Shown here one piece after another: positions 44,297-52,089 of a stretch of DNA of 64,000 nucleotides (the first letter of the stretch is position 1; every line of letters begins with the position of its first letter). This DNA is from Cupriavidus necator A5-1 (GTDB taxonomy: Bacteria > Pseudomonadota > Gammaproteobacteria > Burkholderiales > Burkholderiaceae), in NCBI RefSeq assembly GCF_000744095.1, contig NZ_JQLI01000001.1:3472001-3536000 (forward strand), written 5' to 3'. The notes beneath the pieces were generated by a model. That model saw only the letters and a list, made by a program, of their open reading frames with translations. It was not told the origin of the DNA and did no database searches. The position numbers and the translations under genes were made by a program.

Positions 44297-44313
44297 TTTC
44301 AGGAATTCTGAAA
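44297..44313. promoter_or_regulatory. LysR-type dyad (TTTCAG-N5-CTGAAA)
   Basis: TTTCAGGAATTCTGAAA has perfect 6-bp arms and satisfies the T-N11-A rule for LysR binding sites (TTCAG-N5-CTGAA). It lies 17 bp from the LysR start and 82 bp from the SDR start, a usual position for control of both promoters. Confidence 0.6.
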
Positions 44314-44394
44314 TCTTAACATTTCCATTTTCCGCAAGCGCCCGGCAACCGATACTTGCTTCATCGCATCAACGTTCCTTTGAAAGGAGATGAC

Positions 44395-45138
44395 ATGAGC
44401 ACGAATATCGAAGGCAAGGTAGTCGTCATTACGGGCGCCAGCAGCGGGCTTGGCGAAACCACGGCGCGTTACCTGGCCGCGCGCGGTGCGTCGGTGGTCC
44501 TGGCAGCGCGCCGGGCGGACCGGCTGGCCGCCATCGCGGAAGAAATCCGCGCGGCAGGCGGCAAGGTGGAAGTGGTGCCCACCGACGTGACGCGCCAGGA
44601 AGACGTGCGCGCGCTGATCGACACCGCCGTGCGCGTATTCGGCAAGCTCGATGTGCTGGTCAACAACGCGGGCCTGATGTCCATCGCACCGCTGAGCGAG
44701 GCGAAGGTCGACGAATGGGACCGCATGATCGACATCAACATCAAGGGCGTGCTCTATGGCATCGCCGCGGCGCTGCCGGTATTCCAGCAGCAAGGCAGCG
44801 GCCACTTCATCAACATCGCCTCCGTCGCGGGCATCAAGGTATTCAGCCCCGGCGGCACGGTCTACAGCGGCACCAAGTTCGCGGTGCGGGCCATCTCGGA
44901 AGGGCTGCGCCATGAAGTGGGCGGCGCGATTCGCACGACGACCATCGAGCCGGGCGCGGTCGACTCCGAACTGAAGCTGGGCAGCAGCCACGAGGCCAGC
45001 GCGCAGTTCGTGAAGGACTTCTACCAGATCGCGATTCCGTCAGAGGCTGTGGCGCGCGCCATCGCCTACGCGATCGAGCAGCCGGCAGACGTGGATATCA
45101 ACGAAATCGTCCTGCGTCCGACGGTACAGGAGTTCTGA
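44395..45138 (+). CDS. Short-chain dehydrogenase/reductase (SDR)
   Basis: 247 residues from ATG 44395, set by AAAGGAG seven bases upstream; the frame open from 44356 contains that ribosome site. Classical SDR: TGASSGLGETT (TGxxxGxG) near residue 14, NNAG in LVNNAGLMS near 88, catalytic Ser in NIASVAG and Tyr-x3-Lys in VYSGTKFAVRA near 155. NADP(H) is probably preferred (Arg after the glycine-rich strand, AARRADR). Divergent from the LysR gene and probably its target. Confidence 0.9.
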   Translation: MSTNIEGKVVVITGASSGLGETTARYLAARGASVVLAARRADRLAAIAEEIRAAGGKVEVVPTDVTRQEDVRALIDTAVRVFGKLDVLVNNAGLMSIAPLSEAKVDEWDRMIDINIKGVLYGIAAALPVFQQQGSGHFINIASVAGIKVFSPGGTVYSGTKFAVRAISEGLRHEVGGAIRTTTIEPGAVDSELKLGSSHEASAQFVKDFYQIAIPSEAVARAIAYAIEQPADVDINEIVLRPTVQEF

Positions 45139-45174
45139 ACGGTCAAGGACCACATGCCCCGCAGGAACGGCGCG

Positions 45175-45369
45175 CTATCGCGCCGTTTGCGTGAGCCCCA
45201 TGCGTTCAGCCTGATCGGCGATCCATTCCCGGTCGACGGCAAGCTCATGGTGGCAGGCAGGACAAAGCAACGGCAGTGGCAGCTTTCCGGAGACCAGGTC
45301 CTGAAGGGTCTCCGAATGCACATGACCGCACACCGTGCAGGTCAGGAAGATAGGCACGGGAGGTTTCAT
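45175..45369 (-). CDS. Small zinc-ribbon-like protein
   Basis: 64 residues from ATG 45369. Two CX2C pairs, TCTVCGH near residue 11 and LCPACHH near 35, suggest a four-cysteine zinc ribbon; a Trp/acidic tail follows (VDREWIADQAERMG). It begins eight bases after the stop of the DHDPS-like gene on the same strand, though without a clear ribosome site. The frame open to 45747 overlaps that gene and is not used. No function known. Confidence 0.6.
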   Translation of the reverse strand: MKPPVPIFLTCTVCGHVHSETLQDLVSGKLPLPLLCPACHHELAVDREWIADQAERMGLTQTAR

Positions 45370-45377
45370 TTTCGCGT

Positions 45378-46361
45378 CTACGCAGCAGCCCGGCGCTTTG
45401 GCAACGGCCCGTCTTCCCGTTCCTTGCACGGCGGAAGCAGGGCCATGGCCTCCTCCAGCCGCTGGACCAACGCGGAGCTTGCCGGCTGCAACGGCAGCCG
45501 GGTTTCCGCGGAAATATCGCCGGAAAGCGCGAGCGCCGCCTTTACCGGCGCCGGATTGGGTTCTGAGAACATCAAGGCAATCAGTGGCGCGAGCCGGGCG
45601 AACAAGGCGCGGGCGGCGTCGACATGGCCGGTCTGCGACAAATGCAGCAGGCGCACGAAGAGATCCGGCCAGATATGCGAAGACGCCGCGATGACTCCGG
45701 CACCGCCGCCAAGCAGATGATCCAGCATGGCGGCGTCCTCGCCACACATCACGGTGGCATGCGGATCGTCAGAAAGCGCAGCGAGGTTGCCGCTGTCGCA
45801 CTCTTTCACCGCGGCGACCCGCGGATGGGCAAGCAGGGATCGGATCAGCGCAGGCGACATCGCGCATCCCGTCCGCATCGGGACGTTGTACAGCATCAGC
45901 GGGCGGTCGGTGACGCGCGCCACCTCGTTGAAATGCCAGCTGATGCCCTCATCGGACGGGCGCAGGTAGTACGGAGGCGGCACCAGGTAGCCAGCCAGGT
46001 CAAAGCCATCGAGTTCGGCAACCTGCGCGCACACGGCGCGCGTATCCACCCCGCCCACGCCGGCCATCACGGGCAGCTCGCCATGCACGGCCTCGAGCAC
46101 GGCTGCCGTGAAGGCTTGCCGTTCATGGCTCGTAAGCAGGCTTCCCTCGCCCGTCGTGCCGAGGATGACCAGCCCGTTCACGCCTGCCTCGGCATAGCGC
46201 TCGGCCAGCCTGGCTGCTGCCGGCAGGTCGAGCGCCCCGCCGCGCATCGGCGTGATCATGGGCACCCAGATGCCCCACGGCGACGTCCGGAGACCCGCAT
46301 CGATGCCGACGCAGGCGCGGACGGCGGCACCGGAGAAACTCTCCTCATCAGTGCGCCACAT
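45378..46361 (-). CDS. DHDPS/N-acetylneuraminate lyase-family aldolase
   Basis: 327-residue TIM-barrel lyase. Landmarks: VILGTTGEGSLLT near 65, YLVPPPYYLRPSDEG near 130, Tyr in LMLYNVPMRTG near 155, Schiff-base Lys in VAAVKECDSGN near 184. It carries N- and C-terminal extensions compared with DapA. The GTTGEG motif and divergence from the dapA at 20157 suggest a catabolic member, such as a keto-deoxy sugar acid or hydroxy-oxo acid aldolase. Two bases separate it from the upstream hypothetical gene. Confidence 0.82.
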   Translation of the reverse strand: MWRTDEESFSGAAVRACVGIDAGLRTSPWGIWVPMITPMRGGALDLPAAARLAERYAEAGVNGLVILGTTGEGSLLTSHERQAFTAAVLEAVHGELPVMAGVGGVDTRAVCAQVAELDGFDLAGYLVPPPYYLRPSDEGISWHFNEVARVTDRPLMLYNVPMRTGCAMSPALIRSLLAHPRVAAVKECDSGNLAALSDDPHATVMCGEDAAMLDHLLGGGAGVIAASSHIWPDLFVRLLHLSQTGHVDAARALFARLAPLIALMFSEPNPAPVKAALALSGDISAETRLPLQPASSALVQRLEEAMALLPPCKEREDGPLPKRRAAA

Positions 46362-46363
46362 GC

Positions 46364-46747
46364 TTACTCTCCCAAGGCTGTGGTGGTCCCGAACTCCGCG
46401 GCGGGCAAAGCCATCATGATGGCGTGCATGGCTGCATCGCGGTCGCCACGGGCCAGGTCAACATGCATCACGGTTTGCCCGTGCCGGTAGTCCACCTTGA
46501 CCACATAGGCGCGCGCAAGCTCGCCCAGTGCCCGGTGCATGGTCTGCCGCAGCGCGAACACATCGATGGAGGCCACGGCAAGGCGCAGCCGGATGCGGCA
46601 TGGCGCCTGCAGCGGGACCGCTCGCAGCGCGGATACGGTGCCTTCGCCGCTACGCAAGGCGGTACGTCGGGGAACGGTGTCAACGGCCAGGCTTGCCTGT
46701 TGCATGATTCGGTGGACCCTCGCGGTAAGGGGTCGCGTGTTGGACAT
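46364..46747 (-). CDS. Hypothetical protein, possibly ACT-like fold
   Basis: 127 residues. The middle and C-terminal part alternates strand and helix: CRIRLRLAVASIDVFALRQT, ALGELARAYVVKVDYRHGQT, VMHVDLARGDRDAAMHAIMM. That pattern would fit a beta-alpha-beta ferredoxin-like or ACT-like domain. No ribosome site is clear. Co-transcription with the DHDPS-like gene (2-bp gap) hints at a regulatory role, but this is inference. Confidence 0.55.
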   Translation of the reverse strand: MSNTRPLTARVHRIMQQASLAVDTVPRRTALRSGEGTVSALRAVPLQAPCRIRLRLAVASIDVFALRQTMHRALGELARAYVVKVDYRHGQTVMHVDLARGDRDAAMHAIMMALPAAEFGTTTALGE

Positions 46748-46847
46748 GGCTTTATGCTAGCCAGCGCCGTCTAAATTTGATGCAAGGATATGGGGCCGGG
46801 GCGTTAAATCGGCATCAAAATCGGCGGCGCTGGCAAGGCTCACGCGC

Positions 46848-47627
46848 TCAGAACGTTTTCGTCAGCGAAGCCCAGGCCGTGCCACGCCCCATGTAGCGGC
46901 CCTTGGCATTGGTGTACACGGCCTTGTCGGCGTTGGTGTCGATGTAAGCCACCGCCAGCGAGAAGCCCTTGCCCAGGTCCTTCGTCAGGCCGATCTTCCA
47001 GTCCACATACGATGCATCGGCAACCTGCACCTTCTGGTAGCCCACATGCGTATTCAGCGTCAGGTCCCAGAAATTCAACGGCACGTTGGCCGACAGGTCG
47101 ATGTACCAGCTGTGCTTGCTGTCAGCGAAGCCGAAGAGATTGGTTGGCGCATAGGAGTACTTCAAAGTCACCGGGCCATAGCCCAGGCCAGCGTACACCT
47201 CGGTGGTATATGGCCGCGTGTAGTTGGCCGGATAGTCGCCCGGGTAGTAGTACTGCAGCACCCCGATGTCGTAGCTCAAGTCTCCGCCGAAACTGCCCTT
47301 GTAGCCCCCGTAAAAATCCATTTCGATCGGTGCCGACACCTCGGCATTGCTGTCTCCCAGCCAGCTGATGCTCGAGTTCCAGTTGCCGAGGTAGAAGCCG
47401 CTCGAATGGCTGTAGTCGAAACCGCCCTGGATCGCGGGCTGGCGATTGGTCTGCATCAGGCCGCGGTAGCGATAGTCGGTGGCCAAGGAAACATTGGCGG
47501 TGAACGTATGCGCCGACGTCTCTGCGTCTGGCTGGGATTGGGCCATGGCGGGCATGGCGGCGAACATGAGGAGAGCGGGGACGGAACACGCAAGCAGCGC
47601 GGTGGCGGTCTGGCGCAGTACAGGCAT
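46848..47627 (-). CDS. TorF-family putative porin
   Basis: 259 residues from ATG 47627 (the frame extends to 47678). Signal peptide LLACSVPALLMFAAMPAMAQ. The mature protein is an outer-membrane beta-barrel: Tyr/Gly-rich amphipathic strands (VSLATDYRYRGLMQTNRQPA is the N-terminal TorF signature) and a C-terminal Phe (SLTKTF). Twelve or so strands are likely. It lies 129 bp downstream of kdpE, same strand. Substrate unknown. Confidence 0.85.
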   Translation of the reverse strand: MPVLRQTATALLACSVPALLMFAAMPAMAQSQPDAETSAHTFTANVSLATDYRYRGLMQTNRQPAIQGGFDYSHSSGFYLGNWNSSISWLGDSNAEVSAPIEMDFYGGYKGSFGGDLSYDIGVLQYYYPGDYPANYTRPYTTEVYAGLGYGPVTLKYSYAPTNLFGFADSKHSWYIDLSANVPLNFWDLTLNTHVGYQKVQVADASYVDWKIGLTKDLGKGFSLAVAYIDTNADKAVYTNAKGRYMGRGTAWASLTKTF

Positions 47628-47756
47628 TTTTTGTTGTGGCGAAAGTTGATGGAATCCCGTTACGACGGGCATCGCCACGATATGGATTTACGCCTAAAAA
47701 CGGTATCAAAAGCCGTCGTTCCGCCATCCAAATACGGTAAAGAACCGCAATCCGAG

Positions 47757-48452
47757 TCACCCGACAAAACGGTAACCCAGCCCGATCTCAGTCAGCAAAT
47801 GGGCCGGTTGGGCTGGATCCGCTTCAAGCTTGTGCCGCAAATGTCCCATGTAGACGCGCAGGTACTGGCTGCTCTCGGACTGCGCAGGTCCCCACACTTC
47901 CCGCAGCAGTTCCCGGTGTGTCATGACCTTGCCGCGGTGGGCAATCAGCACCGCCAGCAGGCGATACTCGATCGGGGTCAGGTGCACGGACTCTCCGGAG
48001 CGGGTGACCACACGGTTCGCCAGGTCGACGTGGACGTCCCCGAACGTGACATGGTGGGCGCCGTGGGCGCTGGCCCTGGCATGCCGGCGCAGCAGCACGC
48101 GCACGCGCGCCACCAGCTCGCCGACGCCGAATGGCTTAGTCAGGTAGTCGTCCGCACCGGCATCCAGCGCGCCGATCTTGTCGGCTTCCCCGGTGCGCGC
48201 GGATAGTACGAGGATCGGCACCTCGGTCCACGTGCGCATTTCGCGGATCAGCTGCACGCCATCGCCGTCCGGCAACCCCAGGTCGAGTATGACAAGGTCG
48301 GGCTGCCGCGTCCCCGATTCGATCAGTCCGCGCCTGAGCGTTTCCGCCTCGTGCACGGTGCAGCCTTCGGACTCCAGCGTCGCCCGGACGAAGCGCCGGA
48401 TATGCGGCTCGTCTTCCACAAGCAGGATCGTCGGGGAAAAATCGAATGGCAT
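47757..48452 (-). CDS. kdpE: KdpE response regulator
   Basis: 231 residues, OmpR/PhoB type. Receiver with ILLVEDEPHIRRF, phospho-acceptor Asp in LVILDLGLPDGDG near 55, Lys in YLTKPFG near 104; C-terminal winged helix with LTPIEYRLLAVLIAHRGKVM and a final LGYRFVG. It activates kdpFABC under potassium limitation. A GAGAGAG stretch upstream may serve as a weak ribosome site. The gene is separated from kdpD by 90 bp, 63 of which are a heptanucleotide tandem repeat; kdpD and kdpE usually overlap or nearly so. Confidence 0.95.
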   Translation of the reverse strand: MPFDFSPTILLVEDEPHIRRFVRATLESEGCTVHEAETLRRGLIESGTRQPDLVILDLGLPDGDGVQLIREMRTWTEVPILVLSARTGEADKIGALDAGADDYLTKPFGVGELVARVRVLLRRHARASAHGAHHVTFGDVHVDLANRVVTRSGESVHLTPIEYRLLAVLIAHRGKVMTHRELLREVWGPAQSESSQYLRVYMGHLRHKLEADPAQPAHLLTEIGLGYRFVG

Positions 48453-48471
48453 GAACTCTCTCTTGTCAGCG

Positions 48472-48534
48472 TTGCGTGTTGCGTGTTGCGTGTTGCGTGT
48501 TGCGTGTTGCGTGTTGCGTGTTGCGTGTTGCGTG
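48472..48534. repeat. Nine tandem copies of TTGCGTG (CACGCAA on the kdp strand)
   Basis: A perfect 7-bp simple sequence repeat, nine uninterrupted copies, eight bases after the kdpD stop codon and 19 bases before the kdpE start. Copy number change by slipped-strand mispairing would alter the spacing between the genes in 7-bp steps. Absence of imperfect copies suggests recent or ongoing expansion. Confidence 0.95.
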
Positions 48535-48542
48535 TATCGGTA

Positions 48543-51386
48543 CTAGGCGACGGGCTCAGGCTCCAGGGCCGGCGGATTGCCGCGCGGCAATGCGACCATG
48601 AAACGCGCGCCCGCCTGCCCGCGCGGGCGCTCCGGCCGCTGCGCCGGCTCCGCCCAGATGCGGCCGCCATGGGCCTGGACAATGGCCTCGCAGACGGCGA
48701 GGCCAAGCCCGACGCCCGCGGTCGCGGACTCGCGCTCGCCGCGGGTGAACTTCCCGAAGATCTGCCGCTCCTTGCCGGCCGGCACACCCGGCCCGTCATC
48801 CTCGACCGCGATCCTGATTTCCGCATCGACCGGCGCCGCCCACAACCGGATCTCGGTTCCCGCCGGCGTGTACTTGGCAGCGTTCTCCAGCAGGTTGCAC
48901 AGCACGCGCTCCATCAGCACGGCGTCGCATTCCACCAAGGGCACGCCGGACAGATCGGCGACGACGACGCGATGGCGCACCAGCGCGTCGCGCATGGCAG
49001 CGAGGCTGGCACCGACGAGCTCCTCCACCGACTGCCACTCCATATTCGTGCGGACATCGCGGCTCTGCAGCCTGGCCATATCGAGCAGATTGACCACCAT
49101 CGTCCGCATCCGCTTTGCCTGCTCCAGCATCGCCGCTACCGTCTCGTCCAGCGGGGGTGCCAGTGCGGGAACGCTGCGTTGCATGGTCTCGGCCATGCCG
49201 ATGAGGCTTGTCAACGGGGTGCGCAGGTCATGCGAAACGGCGGCCAGCAAGGAACTGCGTAGGCGCTCGGACTCCATCGACAGCAGCGCCTGCTGTGCCA
49301 CGTCGACGTAGTGCAAGCGTTCGATGGCGATCGCGATCAGCGTGCAGAATACGTCGACCTGCCGCCGCAGCGCGGGTTGCGCAAAGGCGTGCGCGGCCGC
49401 AGGCTCCACCGCCAGCACGCCACGCGTCTGCATCGGCGCCTTCAACGGGACGTACAGCACGGTGCTGCCAGGCAAGGTATGGGTGCCGGTGCCGGCCGGC
49501 TGGCCATGCGCGAAGACCCACTCCGCCAGCACGCGGTCGATCGAGTCGGTTCGGGCCGCCGTGTCTTGTTGCCCGGCATCCGACACCGGCGGCAGCAAGC
49601 GCCCGTCGGGTGAAACCAGGAAGAACGCCGAGTTGGCATCGAATGCCGCGCGCAGGAACCGGCTGCCGATCGAGACGATCTGGTCCGGCATCAGCGCCGC
49701 AGACAGTTCCCGGGCCAGCTCGTACAGCGTGCGCGCGTCTTCCTCGCGCTGGACGGCCACCTGCGCCTGCTCGCGCATGCCAGCCATCAGCTGCCCGATG
49801 ACCAGGCCCACGGAAAGCAGCACCAGGAAGGTCAGCAGGTACTGCACGTCGCTGACAGCGAATGACAGCCGCGGCGGCACGAAGAAGAAGTCGAAGGCGG
49901 CCACGGCCAGCACCGAAGCCAACGCCGAAGGTCCGCGGCCATGGCGCAGCGCAACCCCGACCACCGCCGCAAGGAACAGCATGGCAATGTTGACGATGTC
50001 GAACCAGGGAAACGCCAGCGCCGACAGCGCGGTGGCGCCCGCGCACCATACCACTGCCCACAGGTAGTCCTTGCGGGTCGCACCATCGATGGCCTGCTGC
50101 GCCTCCGGCTCTTCGGCGGCGTGGCGCGGCCGGATATCGGCCCGGGTCGTGTCGGCCGCGACGCGGATGATATCGATCTCCGGGCAGCCGAGCGCCAGCG
50201 CATCGGCAAAACTGCGGCGCCCGAACAGCCACGCCGGGGCACTGACAAACGGCGACAGGACGCGCCCGAGGAGGGAACGCGCCCGCTCGGCAACGGACGC
50301 GCCGCCCCGGCGCCAGTCTGCCGGCGCGCGACCGATCACCACCTTGGTCAGGTTATGGCGACGCACGTACCCGACGACAGCCTGGACCATGTCATTGCCA
50401 GCCAGTGTCTCGGTGCGCGCCCCCAGCTCTTCGGCAAGGCGCATTGCCGTCTGCAGGCGCAGCTTCGCCACATTAGATGGCGGCGCCAGCCTCGGCGTGG
50501 CGATGGTCACCACATGCCAGTCGCAATCGAGCTGGCCGGCCAGCCGCCGCGCGCTCTTGACGACCTGCTCCGCATCGTCGCCGCTGCCGATGCAGGCGAG
50601 CACAGCCTCGCGCGTTCGCCAGACCGACTGCACGGCTTCAGACTGGCGCCATGCCCGGACATCGTCGTCCACGCGGTCCGCCGTGCGGCGCAACGCCAGC
50701 TCGCGCAGCGCGATCAGGTTGCCTTTGCGGAAGAAGTTGCGCGCCGCGTGTCGCGCCTGCTCCGGCAGGTAGACCTTGCCCTCCTTCAACCGGTGCAGCA
50801 GTTCATCGGCGGGCAGGTCCACCAGCACGACTTCGTCCGCGCTGTCGAAAACAATGTCCGGCACCGTTTCCCACACGCGGATGCCGGTGATGCCCCCGAC
50901 CGCTTCGTTCAGGCTATCCAGGTGCTGCACATTGACCGTGGTCCAGACATCGATGCCGGCGGCCTGCAACTCCTGTATATCCTGCCACCGCTTGGGATGG
51001 CGACTGCCCGGCGCGTTGGAATGCGCGAGTTCGTCAACCAGGATCAGCGCGGGATGGCGGGCCAGCGCCCCGTCCAGGTCGAATTCCTTGAGCACCCGGT
51101 CGCGGTAAGGCACCTCCTTCATCGGCAGCCGCTCGACGCCGGTGATCAGCGCCTCGGTCTCCGCGCGGCCGTGGGTCTCGACGATGCCAATGACGACATC
51201 CGTGCCCTGCGCCGCCGCCGCCCGCGCCGCGGTCAGCATGGCAAAGGTCTTGCCTACCCCGGCCGAAGCGCCAAAGTAGACCCGCAGCTTGCCGCGCGCT
51301 GCGCGCTCCCCTTCGGCCTGGACCATCTGGAGCAGCGCATCGGGATCGGGCCGCGCGGCGGCTTCGCGGAATTCGGCGTCAGGCAT
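48543..51386 (-). CDS. kdpD: KdpD sensor histidine kinase
   Basis: 947 residues. N-terminal KdpD domain with Walker A GASAGVGKTFAML near 42 and DELAHSNAPGSRHPKRW near 130, a Usp domain (about 250-375), four closely spaced membrane helices (about 430-530), a GAF-like region, then HisKA with His in AAVSHDLRTPLTSLIG near 720 and HATPase (NLLENAAKYTPAG, DDGPGVPAG). It senses low potassium and c-di-AMP or ionic signals in studied species and phosphorylates KdpE. 53 bp downstream of kdpC. Confidence 0.96.
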   Translation of the reverse strand: MPDAEFREAAARPDPDALLQMVQAEGERAARGKLRVYFGASAGVGKTFAMLTAARAAAAQGTDVVIGIVETHGRAETEALITGVERLPMKEVPYRDRVLKEFDLDGALARHPALILVDELAHSNAPGSRHPKRWQDIQELQAAGIDVWTTVNVQHLDSLNEAVGGITGIRVWETVPDIVFDSADEVVLVDLPADELLHRLKEGKVYLPEQARHAARNFFRKGNLIALRELALRRTADRVDDDVRAWRQSEAVQSVWRTREAVLACIGSGDDAEQVVKSARRLAGQLDCDWHVVTIATPRLAPPSNVAKLRLQTAMRLAEELGARTETLAGNDMVQAVVGYVRRHNLTKVVIGRAPADWRRGGASVAERARSLLGRVLSPFVSAPAWLFGRRSFADALALGCPEIDIIRVAADTTRADIRPRHAAEEPEAQQAIDGATRKDYLWAVVWCAGATALSALAFPWFDIVNIAMLFLAAVVGVALRHGRGPSALASVLAVAAFDFFFVPPRLSFAVSDVQYLLTFLVLLSVGLVIGQLMAGMREQAQVAVQREEDARTLYELARELSAALMPDQIVSIGSRFLRAAFDANSAFFLVSPDGRLLPPVSDAGQQDTAARTDSIDRVLAEWVFAHGQPAGTGTHTLPGSTVLYVPLKAPMQTRGVLAVEPAAAHAFAQPALRRQVDVFCTLIAIAIERLHYVDVAQQALLSMESERLRSSLLAAVSHDLRTPLTSLIGMAETMQRSVPALAPPLDETVAAMLEQAKRMRTMVVNLLDMARLQSRDVRTNMEWQSVEELVGASLAAMRDALVRHRVVVADLSGVPLVECDAVLMERVLCNLLENAAKYTPAGTEIRLWAAPVDAEIRIAVEDDGPGVPAGKERQIFGKFTRGERESATAGVGLGLAVCEAIVQAHGGRIWAEPAQRPERPRGQAGARFMVALPRGNPPALEPEPVA

Positions 51387-51439
51387 GGGAAGGCTCGCTC
51401 CCGGTCATGGCCGCATGCATGGCGCTGCCCTCATCGTCT

Positions 51440-52066
51440 TCATCGCTTCGGCGCAAGGCCGTCCAGCGCCAGGTTCAGCTTCAGGACATTGACGCCTGGG
51501 TCACCCAGTACCGGCAGCAGCGGCGCTTCGGTATTCGCAGCGATCAGCTGCTTCACCTGTTCGATCGAAATCCCCCTGATCCGGGCGACGCGCACCGCCT
51601 GGTATTCGGCTGCGGCGGGACTGATATGCGGATCCAGGCCGCTACCGGATGCCGTGGCCAGGTCCACGGGTACCGGCGCCTGGTTGTCCGGATCGGCGGC
51701 GTGCAGCGCGTCGATGCGCGCGCGGGCCGCGTCGGTCAGCGCCGGGTTGGTGGGGCCCAGGTTCGAGCCGACCGACGCCGCGGAGTTATACGGCATGGGC
51801 GCCGTCGCCGACAACCGGCCCCAGAAGTACTTCGGGTCGGAGAACGGCTGGCCGATGAGTTCCGAGCCGGTGGGCTTGCCGTCCTTCTCGATCAGCGAGC
51901 CCCCTGCCTGGTGCGGGAACACGGCTTTCGAGATCGCGGTAATCACGCCGGGATACAACAGGCCGGTCAACAGCGACAGGGCAACGAACACCACCAGCAT
52001 CGGCCTGGCAAGGCCCGCCTGCACGGGCTGCGGCGCGGGCTTGGGGGATTGCACTTGGGTAATCAT
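51440..52066 (-). CDS. kdpC: KdpC subunit of the potassium-transporting ATPase
   Basis: 208 residues with one N-terminal membrane helix ([24 protein letters not shown]) and the KdpC blocks [22 protein letters not shown] near 70 and [20 protein letters not shown] near 145. KdpC stabilises the KdpFABC complex and raises its potassium affinity. 23 bp after kdpB. Confidence 0.96.
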   Translation of the reverse strand: MITQVQSPKPAPQPVQAGLARPMLVVFVALSLLTGLLYPGVITAISKAVFPHQAGGSLIEKDGKPTGSELIGQPFSDPKYFWGRLSATAPMPYNSAASVGSNLGPTNPALTDAARARIDALHAADPDNQAPVPVDLATASGSGLDPHISPAAAEYQAVRVARIRGISIEQVKQLIAANTEAPLLPVLGDPGVNVLKLNLALDGLAPKR

Positions 52067-52089
52067 GAGAACTCCGAATCGTAGGGAAA

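Noticed and set aside
48466..48540. CRISPR-like reading of the tandem repeats
   Set aside because: The units are contiguous 7-mers with no spacers; this is a simple sequence repeat, not a CRISPR array.
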